From the NCBI GenBank assembly GCA_023443925.1, contig JAEZSL010000120.1, forward strand, positions 1 to 61,625: a DNA stretch of 61,625 nt, given 5' to 3'. Shown here in pieces: positions 24,683 to 33,027 of this stretch; the first letter of the stretch is position 1, and each line of letters begins with the position of its first letter. This DNA is from Bacillota bacterium (lineage in GTDB: Bacteria; Bacillota_A; Clostridia; Lachnospirales; Lachnospiraceae). The notes below the pieces were generated by a model. It worked only from the letters and a program-made list of their open reading frames with translations, had not been told where the DNA came from and did not search any database. The position numbers were made by a program, and so were the translations under genes.

Positions 24683-25552
24683 CTATTCGCCCTTAACACC
24701 GCTAAGAGCAATACTTTGAATGATATATTTCTGCAGAAGCAGAAATACGATTAATACAGGAATTATACCAAGGAAAGCAACCGTCATAGTACTGCCTGCC
24801 ATTCTGGTTCCACCTTCATAGGAGAAGGAAGAAATCAATATAGGTACCGTTCGTTTCTCAAAACCGGTCAATATAACCAATGGCCATAAAAAGGAATTCC
24901 AGTTATCCATGAATTTTAAAATGACAATGGTAGCTACAATTGGTTTTGTCAGAGGCGCAAATACTTTGATAAATGTACGGAATGGTCCGGCTCCATCAAT
25001 TGCCGCAGCTTCTGAAAGGCAATCCGGTAATTTATCAAAGAAGTTTTTGGCCAATAAAATTCCAAAGGCATCAATGATATTTGGTAATATTAAAGGGATA
25101 AAGGTATTTACCAGCCCTAATTTCAAGAATAGTTTATACATTGGAATCATACGTGTTTCAAAAGGAAGCATCATGGTTGCCAGAATAACTAAAAAAATCA
25201 ACTTTTTTCCTTTAAAGTTTCCTTTCGAGAAAGCATATCCTCCCATCAAAACAGAAATCGTATTCGCAATAACTCCAATTACTGCTACAGTAATGGAATT
25301 TGTATAGGCTTTTAGCATCGCTCCGCTCTCCGTTACAATTTTAAAATTAAACAAGGAAAAGTTTTTTATTTTAAGGCTGGGCGGAAATGGAGGATTAATA
25401 TTTGCATAACGCTCGAAGGAGACTACCGTCATCCATACAAAAGGCATAATCAATAAAAGCCCGGCACATAAAAGCATAACTGTCAGGAAGATTCTGACCC
25501 CTTTGTTGTTTATTGAATAAGTAATCTCTTCTATATCAACATTTTTCTTCAT
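24683..25552 (-). CDS. ABC sugar transporter permease (MalG/UgpE type)
   Basis: This 289-residue inner-membrane protein has six predicted membrane segments and the conserved cytoplasmic loop EAAAIDGAGPFRTFIKVFAPL that contacts the ATPase. I start it at 25552, where GGGAG is 6 bases upstream; ten further codons are open before it but carry no better site. It lies between the first permease and the binding protein. No ATPase gene is present, so an unlinked MsmK/UgpC-like ATPase probably energises it. Confidence 0.93.
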   Translation of the reverse strand: MKKNVDIEEITYSINNKGVRIFLTVMLLCAGLLLIMPFVWMTVVSFERYANINPPFPPSLKIKNFSLFNFKIVTESGAMLKAYTNSITVAVIGVIANTISVLMGGYAFSKGNFKGKKLIFLVILATMMLPFETRMIPMYKLFLKLGLVNTFIPLILPNIIDAFGILLAKNFFDKLPDCLSEAAAIDGAGPFRTFIKVFAPLTKPIVATIVILKFMDNWNSFLWPLVILTGFEKRTVPILISSFSYEGGTRMAGSTMTVAFLGIIPVLIVFLLLQKYIIQSIALSGVKGE

Positions 25553-25566
25553 TTGAACTCCCATCT

Positions 25567-25624
25567 GTGCGCTTAGGCGCACGTATAAATCAAGATGTTG
25601 AAAAACTGTATTTTGTTTTTCAAC
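25567..25624. repeat. Two adjacent hairpins between permease genes
   Basis: GTGCGC-ttag-GCGCAC (25567-25582) and GTTGAAAAAC-tgtatttt-GTTTTTCAAC (25597-25624) are perfect inverted repeats in the gap between the two permease genes. They could attenuate or stabilise the mRNA and set different levels of the two subunits. Confidence 0.65.
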
Positions 25625-25632
25625 CTAACTCC

Positions 25633-26517
25633 TTATTGATTCATTTTGGTCAGCTTCATATTAACTATTGTAAATACTAATATAATTGCAAATAGAATAT
25701 AAGACGCAGCCGAGGCAACTCCAAACTCATAATTACCAAAACCACGTTCATAAATAAACCCAACAATCGTATGAAGAGAACGTGCCGGAGAGCCTGTAAC
25801 ACCCCCAAGTGCATATACTTCAGTAAAACGCTGTAACCCATGTATACACCCCATCATGATTAAAAAGGCAATGGCTCCCCCCAGCTGTGGAATTGTAATA
25901 TACCTGTGAGCTTTCAGATTGGTACACCCATCAATAAAAGCAGCCTCATAATATTCCGGTGAAATCGCCTGCAGATAAGCAAGAAAGATAATGATATTAA
26001 ATCCAAGACTTTTCCATATGCTTAAAATTGATGCGCCAAACCGTGCCGAGGTGGCATTCTCCAGCCAGGAAACAGAGGCTATTCCAAACAGTCCTGTAAA
26101 CTGATTCAGAATTCCCTGCGGATGCAATACAAAAAGAAATAAAGTACCTGCAGCTATAGCTGGTGTAATATAAGGTATAAAAAACAATGCTTTTAGCAGA
26201 TTCTTATAACGCTTTAGTGAATTAATAGCCAAAGCTATTACAAATCCCAAGGGAACTACAACTATTAATTGAAAAAACGTTATAAAAAAGGTGTTAAAGA
26301 TTGACTTACTAAATACTTCATTACTTAATACATATTTGTAATTATCCAATCCCTTCCAGGTTTCTATACTGCCATTGCTTTTGAAGAAACTCAATCTTAA
26401 GGCTTCAAACATTGGATATGCCATACACACAAGAATACCAAAGATAGATGGCAGCAAAAATAAATACCATATCCATTGTTTTGAAGCTTTGCATCTTTTT
26501 TTCTTAAACTTCGTCAT
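25633..26517 (-). CDS. ABC sugar transporter permease (MalF/UgpA type)
   Basis: This 294-residue protein has six membrane segments, the N-terminal WYLFLLPSIFGILVCMAYP typical of the family, and the coupling loop YEAAFIDGCTNLKAHRYITIP. GAGGAGG lies 5 bases before the ATG. It is the first gene of the cluster permease-permease-binding protein-phosphodiesterase. I see no clear promoter hexamers upstream, although the 26518-26750 region is very AT-rich. Confidence 0.93.
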   Translation of the reverse strand: MTKFKKKRCKASKQWIWYLFLLPSIFGILVCMAYPMFEALRLSFFKSNGSIETWKGLDNYKYVLSNEVFSKSIFNTFFITFFQLIVVVPLGFVIALAINSLKRYKNLLKALFFIPYITPAIAAGTLFLFVLHPQGILNQFTGLFGIASVSWLENATSARFGASILSIWKSLGFNIIIFLAYLQAISPEYYEAAFIDGCTNLKAHRYITIPQLGGAIAFLIMMGCIHGLQRFTEVYALGGVTGSPARSLHTIVGFIYERGFGNYEFGVASAASYILFAIILVFTIVNMKLTKMNQ

Positions 26518-26749
26518 AAGCCCTCCTCTGTTTAGCCTGTCCTTTTCATCTTATTTAAGTTTTTTTGTTATTAGTCATATAATACAATTATCTTTACTTA
26601 TTTTCATGTTTTCATGTTGCTTTTGTATTGTCTTATGTTGAATATATATATTATTGTTGTTTATAATTATATAAATTTATTTATATTTTTATTTTCATTG
26701 TGCATTTTTACATTTATCATTATTCAGTTGGGCCTTTTAAAACTTTATT

Positions 26750-26783
26750 AAAACCCCCGTTACAAAGTCGTAACGGGGGTTTT
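26750..26783. terminator. Strong hairpin terminator after the beta-lactamase gene
   Basis: AAAACCCCCGTTAC (26750-26763) and GTAACGGGGGTTTT (26770-26783) are perfect complements over 6 bases. It terminates the minus-strand beta-lactamase gene. The rest of the 26518-26843 gap is AT-rich and shows no gene. Confidence 0.8.
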
Positions 26784-26843
26784 ACTTATGTGATAGAAAT
26801 ATCTTTATTACTGATAATCTATACTCTCTATCTCTATAAATGA

Positions 26844-27776
26844 CTAATTAATTCTCTTATTTAGTTCATGATTGATAATACTTACGGCTATTTCCTTTGC
26901 ATCATTCCCCCGCTTACCAGGTTGATTTAATCTTATGGCAAAATAATAAGTATTTTCATTTATTTCACACAACCCGACAAACCACCCATCATTCCATGTA
27001 TCATCTTTAATCCCGCTACCGGTCTTACCGTAAATCTGGATTTCCGGGTTATTATTATCAATACGCATTACGTTCTTTATAAATTCGATATTTTCCATGC
27101 TAAAAATATCATTATCTTCAAATATTTTTATTAGTATCTCGACTTGTTCTCTAGGCGATATCTGCAAGGAAGATTCCTGCCAAAATCCGTTCAATTCGCT
27201 TAAGTCCTGTTGTTCAGGAAAAATCAAATTATGCATGCTGCCTTCCCACTCACTGATATCACAATTACCATATTCTAATTTATTAAGTGCATTTTGAACA
27301 TAATCCGCTCCGACTAAGTTTAAAACTTCCCTAAAATACCAAATACACGAATAATGGAAAGCATCTATGTAATTAATATCCTTATTCCATTCCTTTATCG
27401 AATAAATTGTTCCATTCCATTTCTGAATCGAGTCCTTTGGATTTATTGCTCCGCTTTCTAATCCTAACAGACATGATACTATCTTAAAGCTTGAGCAAGG
27501 AGATGATTGCTTTTCCGAAAGACCTTTGTTATACACGTAATAAGATTTTTCATTTTTATTATAAAATACGGCGGTTCCCTCTGTACCTTTAAAATAGTTA
27601 CTATAATCCACTTCAATTTCATTCATTTTACTTATTGGAGGTTCTGTTGCAATTTGTATAGGTATGATATCAATATTGGAATTATCACTTATATTACTCT
27701 TTGTTCTTTTTGCACAACCTATCATGAAAATCATGATTAGAATTATTATTATAAGATGTAAATATTTAATTTTCAT
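26844..27776 (-). CDS. Class D beta-lactamase-family protein (CDD/BlaR sensor type)
   Basis: This 310-residue lipoprotein has a signal with lipobox-like MIGC and a penicillin-binding serine domain. It shows the active-site SSFK (S-x-x-K), SCIWYF in place of S-x-V, and YGKTGSG (K-T-G), with the class D order and WNDGWFVG after it. It resembles class D beta-lactamases of Clostridium and the BlaR sensor domain; there is no transmembrane zinc-protease part, so it is not a full BlaR. GGAAGG lies about 5 bases before the ATG at 27776. Two palindromes upstream look like BlaI operators. It probably hydrolyses beta-lactams at the outer face of the membrane. Confidence 0.85.
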   Translation of the reverse strand: MKIKYLHLIIIILIMIFMIGCAKRTKSNISDNSNIDIIPIQIATEPPISKMNEIEVDYSNYFKGTEGTAVFYNKNEKSYYVYNKGLSEKQSSPCSSFKIVSCLLGLESGAINPKDSIQKWNGTIYSIKEWNKDINYIDAFHYSCIWYFREVLNLVGADYVQNALNKLEYGNCDISEWEGSMHNLIFPEQQDLSELNGFWQESSLQISPREQVEILIKIFEDNDIFSMENIEFIKNVMRIDNNNPEIQIYGKTGSGIKDDTWNDGWFVGLCEINENTYYFAIRLNQPGKRGNDAKEIAVSIINHELNKRIN

Positions 27777-27822
27777 TTTTCCTTCCTTCCCTTTCATATA
27801 TATTTTATTAGAGTATAATAAT

Positions 27823-27836
27823 ATTACATTTGTAAT
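27823..27836. promoter_or_regulatory. BlaI/MecI-like operator 1
   Basis: ATTACATTTGTAAT is a palindrome with a TACA...TGTA core like BlaI/MecI sites, located about 50 bases before the beta-lactamase start codon. No blaI gene lies in the window. Confidence 0.6.
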
Positions 27837-27994
27837 ATTTAATGATATAAGCTCCTTACTTATCTTTCTCCTCCTTTCTTACCATAATATATAATAAAAT
27901 TTACCTTATACAAATATGATGAAAATGGTATTAGACTAAAGTTTATTATATTCAATTTCTGAAATATTGGTAGCTTGTTCATTATTTTCGTTTC

Positions 27995-28018
27995 TAATTA
28001 TTACATATGTAATAATTA
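27995..28018. promoter_or_regulatory. BlaI/MecI-like operator 2, perfect 24-bp palindrome
   Basis: The core ATTACATATGTAAT (28000-28013) extends on both sides into a perfect 24-base palindrome. It lies about 165 bases upstream of operator 1. Nothing else is seen in the 27777-28138 gap. Confidence 0.6.
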
Positions 28019-28138
28019 GAATTATATCATTCCACCCATCAAAATGTCAATCATTCCCAACTAATAACCAAAGCCGTAATTTCATACAGACAAATCATTA
28101 CCGCTGGTAATTTTAAGGGATAGTTTTATAAGGCGTTA

Positions 28139-28915
28139 CTAATATAAACTGTAGGTATACGTATTCTCATAATCTCCATAGAATTTAACAGACAAAGTTT
28201 TATCAGTCAGGTTATAGACACTGGACCATTTTGCTTCCCCTGGTGTGGTATACTTTATTAATAACTCAAGTGCATCTTCTACTGATATAACCCCTGACCT
28301 TTCAGACAGTACCTTATCAAATCCATTATATCTGTAAGAGCTATATCCCTGATGTTGATCGTTATTATAGGAAAGCATATTGGTAGCTATCTGGTAATTA
28401 CCTTCTTTCATTATCACTTTCATACTGCCGTCCACATAGTCAATAACCGCACAGTTACCTGCTGCATCCGCAATCATATAATGGGATGGATACATATCCT
28501 CCATTTTAATATTATACTGTGATAACCGCTGTATAGCGTCCTCAACACTTTTTGCTTTCTCAATGGTAAGCCGAATTACGGCATAGTCATACAAAGTCGT
28601 TTTACTATCATTTATATCGGAACTGGAGCCTTCCGGAACAGATAGGCCTCCAATTGCAACACCATTTTCATTCATGCCATCAAAGGTATAATAAGGAGCC
28701 GCAATGGCGGTAAGCTTAGAAACCAGATTCGAGTCATTCCAGCCCAGGTTATGAAGATTAGCAATTCCTACCGTTTTAAAGCCATTTCGGGAATTTGTTT
28801 TCAGGACAAAGGGTATGGTTACTGTTGTATCAAGGTTTCTGGCCAAAATATAATCACCCTCAGGAAAAATTAATACTGCATTTTTGAATATTCTTATTCT
28901 ACGTTTCTCCTTCAA
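28139..28915 (-). CDS. Linear amide C-N hydrolase (choloylglycine/acylase family) lacking its N-terminal Cys
   Basis: The 258-residue frame matches Ntn-type linear amide hydrolases: GDYILARNLDTT, NLHNLGWND, FDGMNENGVAIGGLSVP and DYAVIRLTIEKAKSVEDAI. The catalytic N-terminal Cys that should precede GDYILARNLD by about ten residues is absent. A TTG start at 28915 has GGGAGAG 9 bases upstream. In the next frame, just before the homology begins, a Cys codon is followed by Ser-Ile-Asn-Phe, so a frameshift may have separated the nucleophile from the body. As it stands it is probably inactive. It lies between the beta-lactamase and the acetyltransferase genes. Confidence 0.65.
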   Translation of the reverse strand: MKEKRRIRIFKNAVLIFPEGDYILARNLDTTVTIPFVLKTNSRNGFKTVGIANLHNLGWNDSNLVSKLTAIAAPYYTFDGMNENGVAIGGLSVPEGSSSDINDSKTTLYDYAVIRLTIEKAKSVEDAIQRLSQYNIKMEDMYPSHYMIADAAGNCAVIDYVDGSMKVIMKEGNYQIATNMLSYNNDQHQGYSSYRYNGFDKVLSERSGVISVEDALELLIKYTTPGEAKWSSVYNLTDKTLSVKFYGDYENTYTYSLY

Positions 28916-29025
28916 CTTCGATGACTCTCCCTTCTCGATTATGCATTACTGAAACTGTTATGGTGTAAATTGCTGTTATAAGCGTTGCAGCCCAGTTATC
29001 TGTGACTGGCAAATACAATGCTAAT

Positions 29026-29553
29026 TTATTGTGTTAAATCAATCCAAAAAATTTGTTGTTCTTTATCTTCATATATATTTTCACTAGTTAATATTCCTCC
29101 GCAACTTAAAGCAGTTCGCCTGGAGGCTGCATTATCTTTGTCACAGGTAATCATCACCTTTTGTAAATTCATTTCTCTTGCTTTCTCTAAAACAAGTAAT
29201 AATTGCTGCTTTCCATACCCCTTTCTTCTTTCCGAGGGACGAATACCATATCCAATGTGGCCCCCATGCTTTTCTAACTCCTCTGTGAGATAATGCCGCA
29301 GCTGAATCGAACCTATAATTTTATGATCAGATTCTCTTACAGTAAAATATGTACTTGCGTGAATATTATCTCGTGATAACTCGTCTTTTTCAATGCCTTG
29401 AACAAGGTCGAGCCATTCGTTAAAATCATTATAATATGCAATACCGAAGCTTCCATTGATATGTGTTTCTCCAAAATCGAAGTATTCCTGACGATATTCC
29501 CAGATACTTTTCTCTAATTCCTTTGACGGTTTAACTAATGTCAAATTATCCAT
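29026..29553 (-). CDS. GNAT-family N-acetyltransferase
   Basis: This 175-residue protein shows a GNAT fold: KIIGSIQLRHYL before the core, then GYGIRPSERRKGYGKQQLLLVL (acetyl-CoA pyrophosphate loop R-K-G-Y-G-K) and MITCDKDNAASRRTALSCGG. It acetylates an unknown amine. I start it at 29553, with GAGGT about 4 bases upstream; 14 earlier codons overlap the previous gene and are not family sequence. It follows another GNAT gene and sits in a cluster with aminoglycoside kinase and beta-lactamase genes, so drug acetylation is possible but unproven. Confidence 0.88.
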   Translation of the reverse strand: MDNLTLVKPSKELEKSIWEYRQEYFDFGETHINGSFGIAYYNDFNEWLDLVQGIEKDELSRDNIHASTYFTVRESDHKIIGSIQLRHYLTEELEKHGGHIGYGIRPSERRKGYGKQQLLLVLEKAREMNLQKVMITCDKDNAASRRTALSCGGILTSENIYEDKEQQIFWIDLTQ

Positions 29554-29594
29554 TATGACCTCACCCTCTATTCTTTTATAAATTATGATGGACA

Positions 29595-30464
29595 TTATTT
29601 TTTGTACGTATTTTCACAATAGAACCCTCTGATTTGAAAACCGTTTTTCAAATAAAATCTTTGAGCTTTTCTATTTTGATAATATGTAACTAAATATACA
29701 TCATTAAATTTCAAATTATATATCCGATCTTTTAAACAATATTTCAGAATTTCACTTCCCACTCCCTTTCTTTCATAATCGGGATGTACTGCTATGGTAT
29801 CAATATAATTGTCTCTTACTATGTATAATCCAACCAATTGTGTTTTTACCCAAAAGGCTTGGAAATTATGATTGGCATTAAGCTCCTTCAACCATGTGAT
29901 ATTCCCCTCCAGATTCTTACAATAGCCGTCTTGTTCTTCCATGCATTCAATTTGTTGTTTCCTGAAAGCATTATCCAGCAATTTTAAATACTCTAATGTA
30001 TGTTCTTCTTCAAATTCTTTTGGCGTAATATCTTGTCTGATATCAAAGTCTAAAAGTGCTTTTACCTTATCTGAGTCTGCCGAAATATAAAATTCAAAGC
30101 CCAGAGAGTCTCTTTCTAAGCCATAATTCATAAAGTAATTGATTAACGCAGCATTATAGCCGTTAAAATTAAAATAGATATCTTTTGTATTTCTTATTGT
30201 TAAAAGACTTTGAAATTCATCTTCAATGAATTTTATAACCTCGTATTCGCTGACATCATGGTCAAAAGATATTTGGAAGGAGTAATACGACTCCCCTTCA
30301 ATTATAGTAAAAATTCCTCTATTATTTTCTTCTTCGTATACATAATTCTTATAAATACTCCCATTTTTATAGGAATCCTTAAATAGATCAGCTGCAGAAT
30401 AATTGATTCTGCTTAACATTTCATTTGCAAATGCTAAATCCTCATTTACCATTTCTCTAAACAT
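29595..30464 (-). CDS. GNAT-family N-acetyltransferase with extra N-terminal domain
   Basis: This 289-residue protein has a typical GNAT domain in its C-terminal half (YIDTIAVHPDYERKGVGSEILKYCL, then VYLVTYYQNRKAQRFYLKNGF) and an N-terminal domain of about 150 residues. That region may be a degenerate second GNAT fold. I start it at 30464, with GAGGTG 6 bases upstream. It lies between the phosphodiesterase and the second GNAT gene on the same strand. The substrate is not evident. Confidence 0.85.
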   Translation of the reverse strand: MFREMVNEDLAFANEMLSRINYSAADLFKDSYKNGSIYKNYVYEEENNRGIFTIIEGESYYSFQISFDHDVSEYEVIKFIEDEFQSLLTIRNTKDIYFNFNGYNAALINYFMNYGLERDSLGFEFYISADSDKVKALLDFDIRQDITPKEFEEEHTLEYLKLLDNAFRKQQIECMEEQDGYCKNLEGNITWLKELNANHNFQAFWVKTQLVGLYIVRDNYIDTIAVHPDYERKGVGSEILKYCLKDRIYNLKFNDVYLVTYYQNRKAQRFYLKNGFQIRGFYCENTYKK

Positions 30465-30562
30465 AATCATCACCTCTAAATTTTTCTTTTCTTACTATTA
30501 AGAATGCAGAGCAAAGAGATATAGATGAATCAAAATCATACAGTGTTATGTGCTTAAATATC

Positions 30563-31654
30563 TCATCTGCTTATAGCTATTATTGGAATCTTCATTTCTT
30601 TTTCTGTCATTCCTGCATGATTGGAAATAAACTGGCTTGAATTTTCTGAATATACAATCCCTTTATCACGAATGGCTATAGCTAAGTAATCTCCTATGAA
30701 TTCTTCAAACTTAGGATGTATTTCACCTATACCAAATAAATGGTTTTCAATAACCTCTTTTTTTGAATATAATAAAAAATCATCTCCAAAACAATTATGA
30801 AATTCGACTGGGAAATCCTGAATGTACTCATCTTTTATATAAAAAGTCGTTGCTCTTGTTTCAATGGATATCGGTCGTTTTAACATTGAGAATATGCTGG
30901 GATAATCACTTAAAATATAGTTTTTTAAATTGATGTGACCGTGGTCTGCCGTAACGATAACTAATGTATCGGATAATCTTGTGCACATATCTGTTACTTT
31001 TTCTTCCAGCTCCTTTAAATTCTTCGTAACCAGATTATTATAACAACCATGTTCATGCATTAAAAAGTCAGGGCATTCCCAATACCCATATATATATTTT
31101 CTTTCCGGATCAGCACACAGCCTTACTATCTCATTGGATAATTCGTCAAATGTATTTATCTTATTACTACCGAATTTGGATACACTATATGCCTTCGCTC
31201 TGCCGGCCTTGTTTATTTTTTCATAAATACTTTTATAGGGTATGTACTTATTCGCTGCATGAAATTCACTGGCTTGGGTTAAAGTATCTTTTTCCGTATT
31301 TACAAATGCATTTACGACTTTATCTAATTCACTAAAATACAAGCTCCAACCCAGCCATCCGTGTTCTAATGGTGTTAAACCACTTTCCAAAGATGTAGTA
31401 GCGGAAGTGGTAGTAGGCGGAAATACAGAAAAATATTCATGTATCAGATGTTTTCGAAAGAATCCATTTTCCTCCATGTGATACTGCAATGCATCCATTC
31501 CTAATCCATCCAATAACAATACAACTACATTTTTATAATTATTCTCCAAAAGTTTATCTACAACTTGCAATGTATTATGTATATATTCCGCACCATAATA
31601 TTTTAAAATGGAACAGGCAAGGTTAACAATACAGTTTTGATAATCTATCAACAT
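30563..31654 (-). CDS. Type I phosphodiesterase/nucleotide pyrophosphatase (alkaline phosphatase superfamily)
   Basis: This 363-residue protein has the metal-site motif VVVLLLDGLGMDAL near residue 41, FPPTTTSATTSLESGLTPLEHGWLG with the Thr nucleophile region, VIVTADHGHIN and SNHAGMTEKEM, all typical of PF01663 hydrolases. There is no signal peptide, so it acts in the cytoplasm on phosphodiester or phosphonate substrates. AAAGGTG lies about 7 bases before the ATG. It is about 50 bases after the aminoglycoside kinase gene and likely in the same operon. Confidence 0.88.
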   Translation of the reverse strand: MLIDYQNCIVNLACSILKYYGAEYIHNTLQVVDKLLENNYKNVVVLLLDGLGMDALQYHMEENGFFRKHLIHEYFSVFPPTTTSATTSLESGLTPLEHGWLGWSLYFSELDKVVNAFVNTEKDTLTQASEFHAANKYIPYKSIYEKINKAGRAKAYSVSKFGSNKINTFDELSNEIVRLCADPERKYIYGYWECPDFLMHEHGCYNNLVTKNLKELEEKVTDMCTRLSDTLVIVTADHGHINLKNYILSDYPSIFSMLKRPISIETRATTFYIKDEYIQDFPVEFHNCFGDDFLLYSKKEVIENHLFGIGEIHPKFEEFIGDYLAIAIRDKGIVYSENSSQFISNHAGMTEKEMKIPIIAISR

Positions 31655-31703
31655 GTCTTCGCACCTTTACTTTCTACAGCGGTTTCACTGCTATACTACC
31701 CTC

Positions 31704-32489
31704 CTAGAAAAGTTCATCCAGCAAGATATAATATTTTACTTTCTCCCAGTCAGGAACCATTTCCAGTTCCTTAAATAGAATATCCGGATTAAACTCCTTG
31801 AATAACTTACCGCCGTAGTGACCTTCGAAGTTATGTTTCAAGCTTCGGTAACAAAGTGCAATATCCTGGTATTTATCTGCAACACCGCTTCTTCCCAGAT
31901 CGATAAATCCATTTACTTTGTTATCCTTAATAAAAATATTAGGCAGACAGAAATCCCCATGTGATAAAGCAAGTTCCTCGGCAGGCTTATTATTTTTTAA
32001 CCATTGTAATAATTTATCCGGACTGTCGAATCCATCAGCTCCATAAGTTTCAGGTTCCGCATCTTCCATATCACAAAGCTGGCCTGATACACGGATTTCA
32101 GCCAGTTTCAATTTATTCTCGATTGAATTATTATAAGGACAGCCTATGATTGGTATCTGCCAAAGCATACGTAACCCTTCTGCCAGTAATTTTACCAAAT
32201 TCCCTGGGCTCTCCATATATTTTGCCGAGCAACACATATCACCGCTAATTTTACTCATAAGCAAATAATTTAATCCATTTTCTTTTTGTGCACATATGAT
32301 TTGCGGTACCGGCAGCTTGCCGCCAAGCCATTCCATCATTCTATGCTCATTCTCTGATTCTTCGCATTGTTTTTCTATTTTCAGAACCATGTCATCAAAA
32401 CAGATAACCTGGGCATTCGACATACCAATGGTATCAAGTGAATAGAGTCTGTCTCCCAGAAGCTTTTTAATCTGTTCCGGTAAATTCAT
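31704..32489 (-). CDS. APH(3')-like aminoglycoside phosphotransferase
   Basis: This 261-residue kinase matches the APH(3') family in length and motifs: SNAQVICFDDMVLKIE (ATP-binding Lys), LSHGDFCLPNIF (catalytic Asp and Asn) and GFIDLGRSGVADKYQDIAL (metal-binding Asp and family tail). It would phosphorylate the 3'-OH of aminoglycosides. I start it at 32489, with AGGAGGAGG 9 bases upstream; the frame is open a further 39 codons towards the minisatellite, but these are not family sequence. It is the first gene of a five-gene minus-strand run. Confidence 0.88.
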   Translation of the reverse strand: MNLPEQIKKLLGDRLYSLDTIGMSNAQVICFDDMVLKIEKQCEESENEHRMMEWLGGKLPVPQIICAQKENGLNYLLMSKISGDMCCSAKYMESPGNLVKLLAEGLRMLWQIPIIGCPYNNSIENKLKLAEIRVSGQLCDMEDAEPETYGADGFDSPDKLLQWLKNNKPAEELALSHGDFCLPNIFIKDNKVNGFIDLGRSGVADKYQDIALCYRSLKHNFEGHYGGKLFKEFNPDILFKELEMVPDWEKVKYYILLDELF

Positions 32490-32608
32490 TGGTTTATACC
32501 TCCTCCTAGGCAATAGAATACTTTTTCTGATTATACCATTGTTTTCCATCTGCTTCAATATAATCCGGTATTCGCAGCAAAGCTGTGTAATCCTGCTCGA
32601 ATTCAAAG

Positions 32609-32802
32609 AGCTTTTTATGAACCAAACAGCTTTCTATAAACCAAACAGTTTCTATGAATCAAACAGCTTTCTATAAATTTGACAACTTTTTATAAACTAA
32701 GCAGCTTTTTATAAACTAAACAACTTTTTATAAACTAAACAGCACAGCTTTTTATGAACTAATCAGCTTTTTATGAACTAATCAGCTTTATATATTCTAA
32801 AC
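32609..32802. repeat. 19-bp minisatellite, about ten units
   Basis: Units such as AGCTTTTTATGAACTAATC and AGCTTTCTATAAACCAAAC repeat about ten times with drift, and one carries a 5-base insertion. The array lies just upstream of the aminoglycoside kinase gene, in its likely 5' region. Confidence 0.85.
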
Positions 32803-32811
32803 AACACAAAA

Positions 32812-32951
32812 AGGGGCTGCTGCATAATTCATAAATCTACCGAGGTACAACCTGGAATATGGTTTATATTTCTTGAACTTTGTGAAAAGTAAACGATATA
32901 AGCCATTTCCTCTCCAGGGTTGGATAGATTTAGGACTTTGCAACAGCCCCT
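32812..32951. repeat. 140-bp imperfect palindromic element, MITE-like
   Basis: The ends AGGGGCTGCTGCA and TGCAACAGCCCCT are inverted repeats, and pairing continues inward with mismatches (CATAAATCTACC against GGATAGATTTAGG). The whole 140-base stretch could fold into one long hairpin. It has no open frame. No target-site duplication is obvious at the flanks, so it may be an old element or an unusual terminator. The rest of the 32490-33027 gap is the minisatellite. Confidence 0.65.
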
Positions 32952-33027
32952 GCAAGTTTCTGTTTTTTCATCAGTCTGCCAGACAGTGTAATTCAGAGTT
33001 TTTAGGGTGCTGATTATATTATTTTAA

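Noticed and set aside
26844..27776. Full BlaR/MecR sensor-transducer
   Set aside because: The protein has only a lipoprotein signal and a serine beta-lactamase domain; the membrane zinc-protease part is missing.
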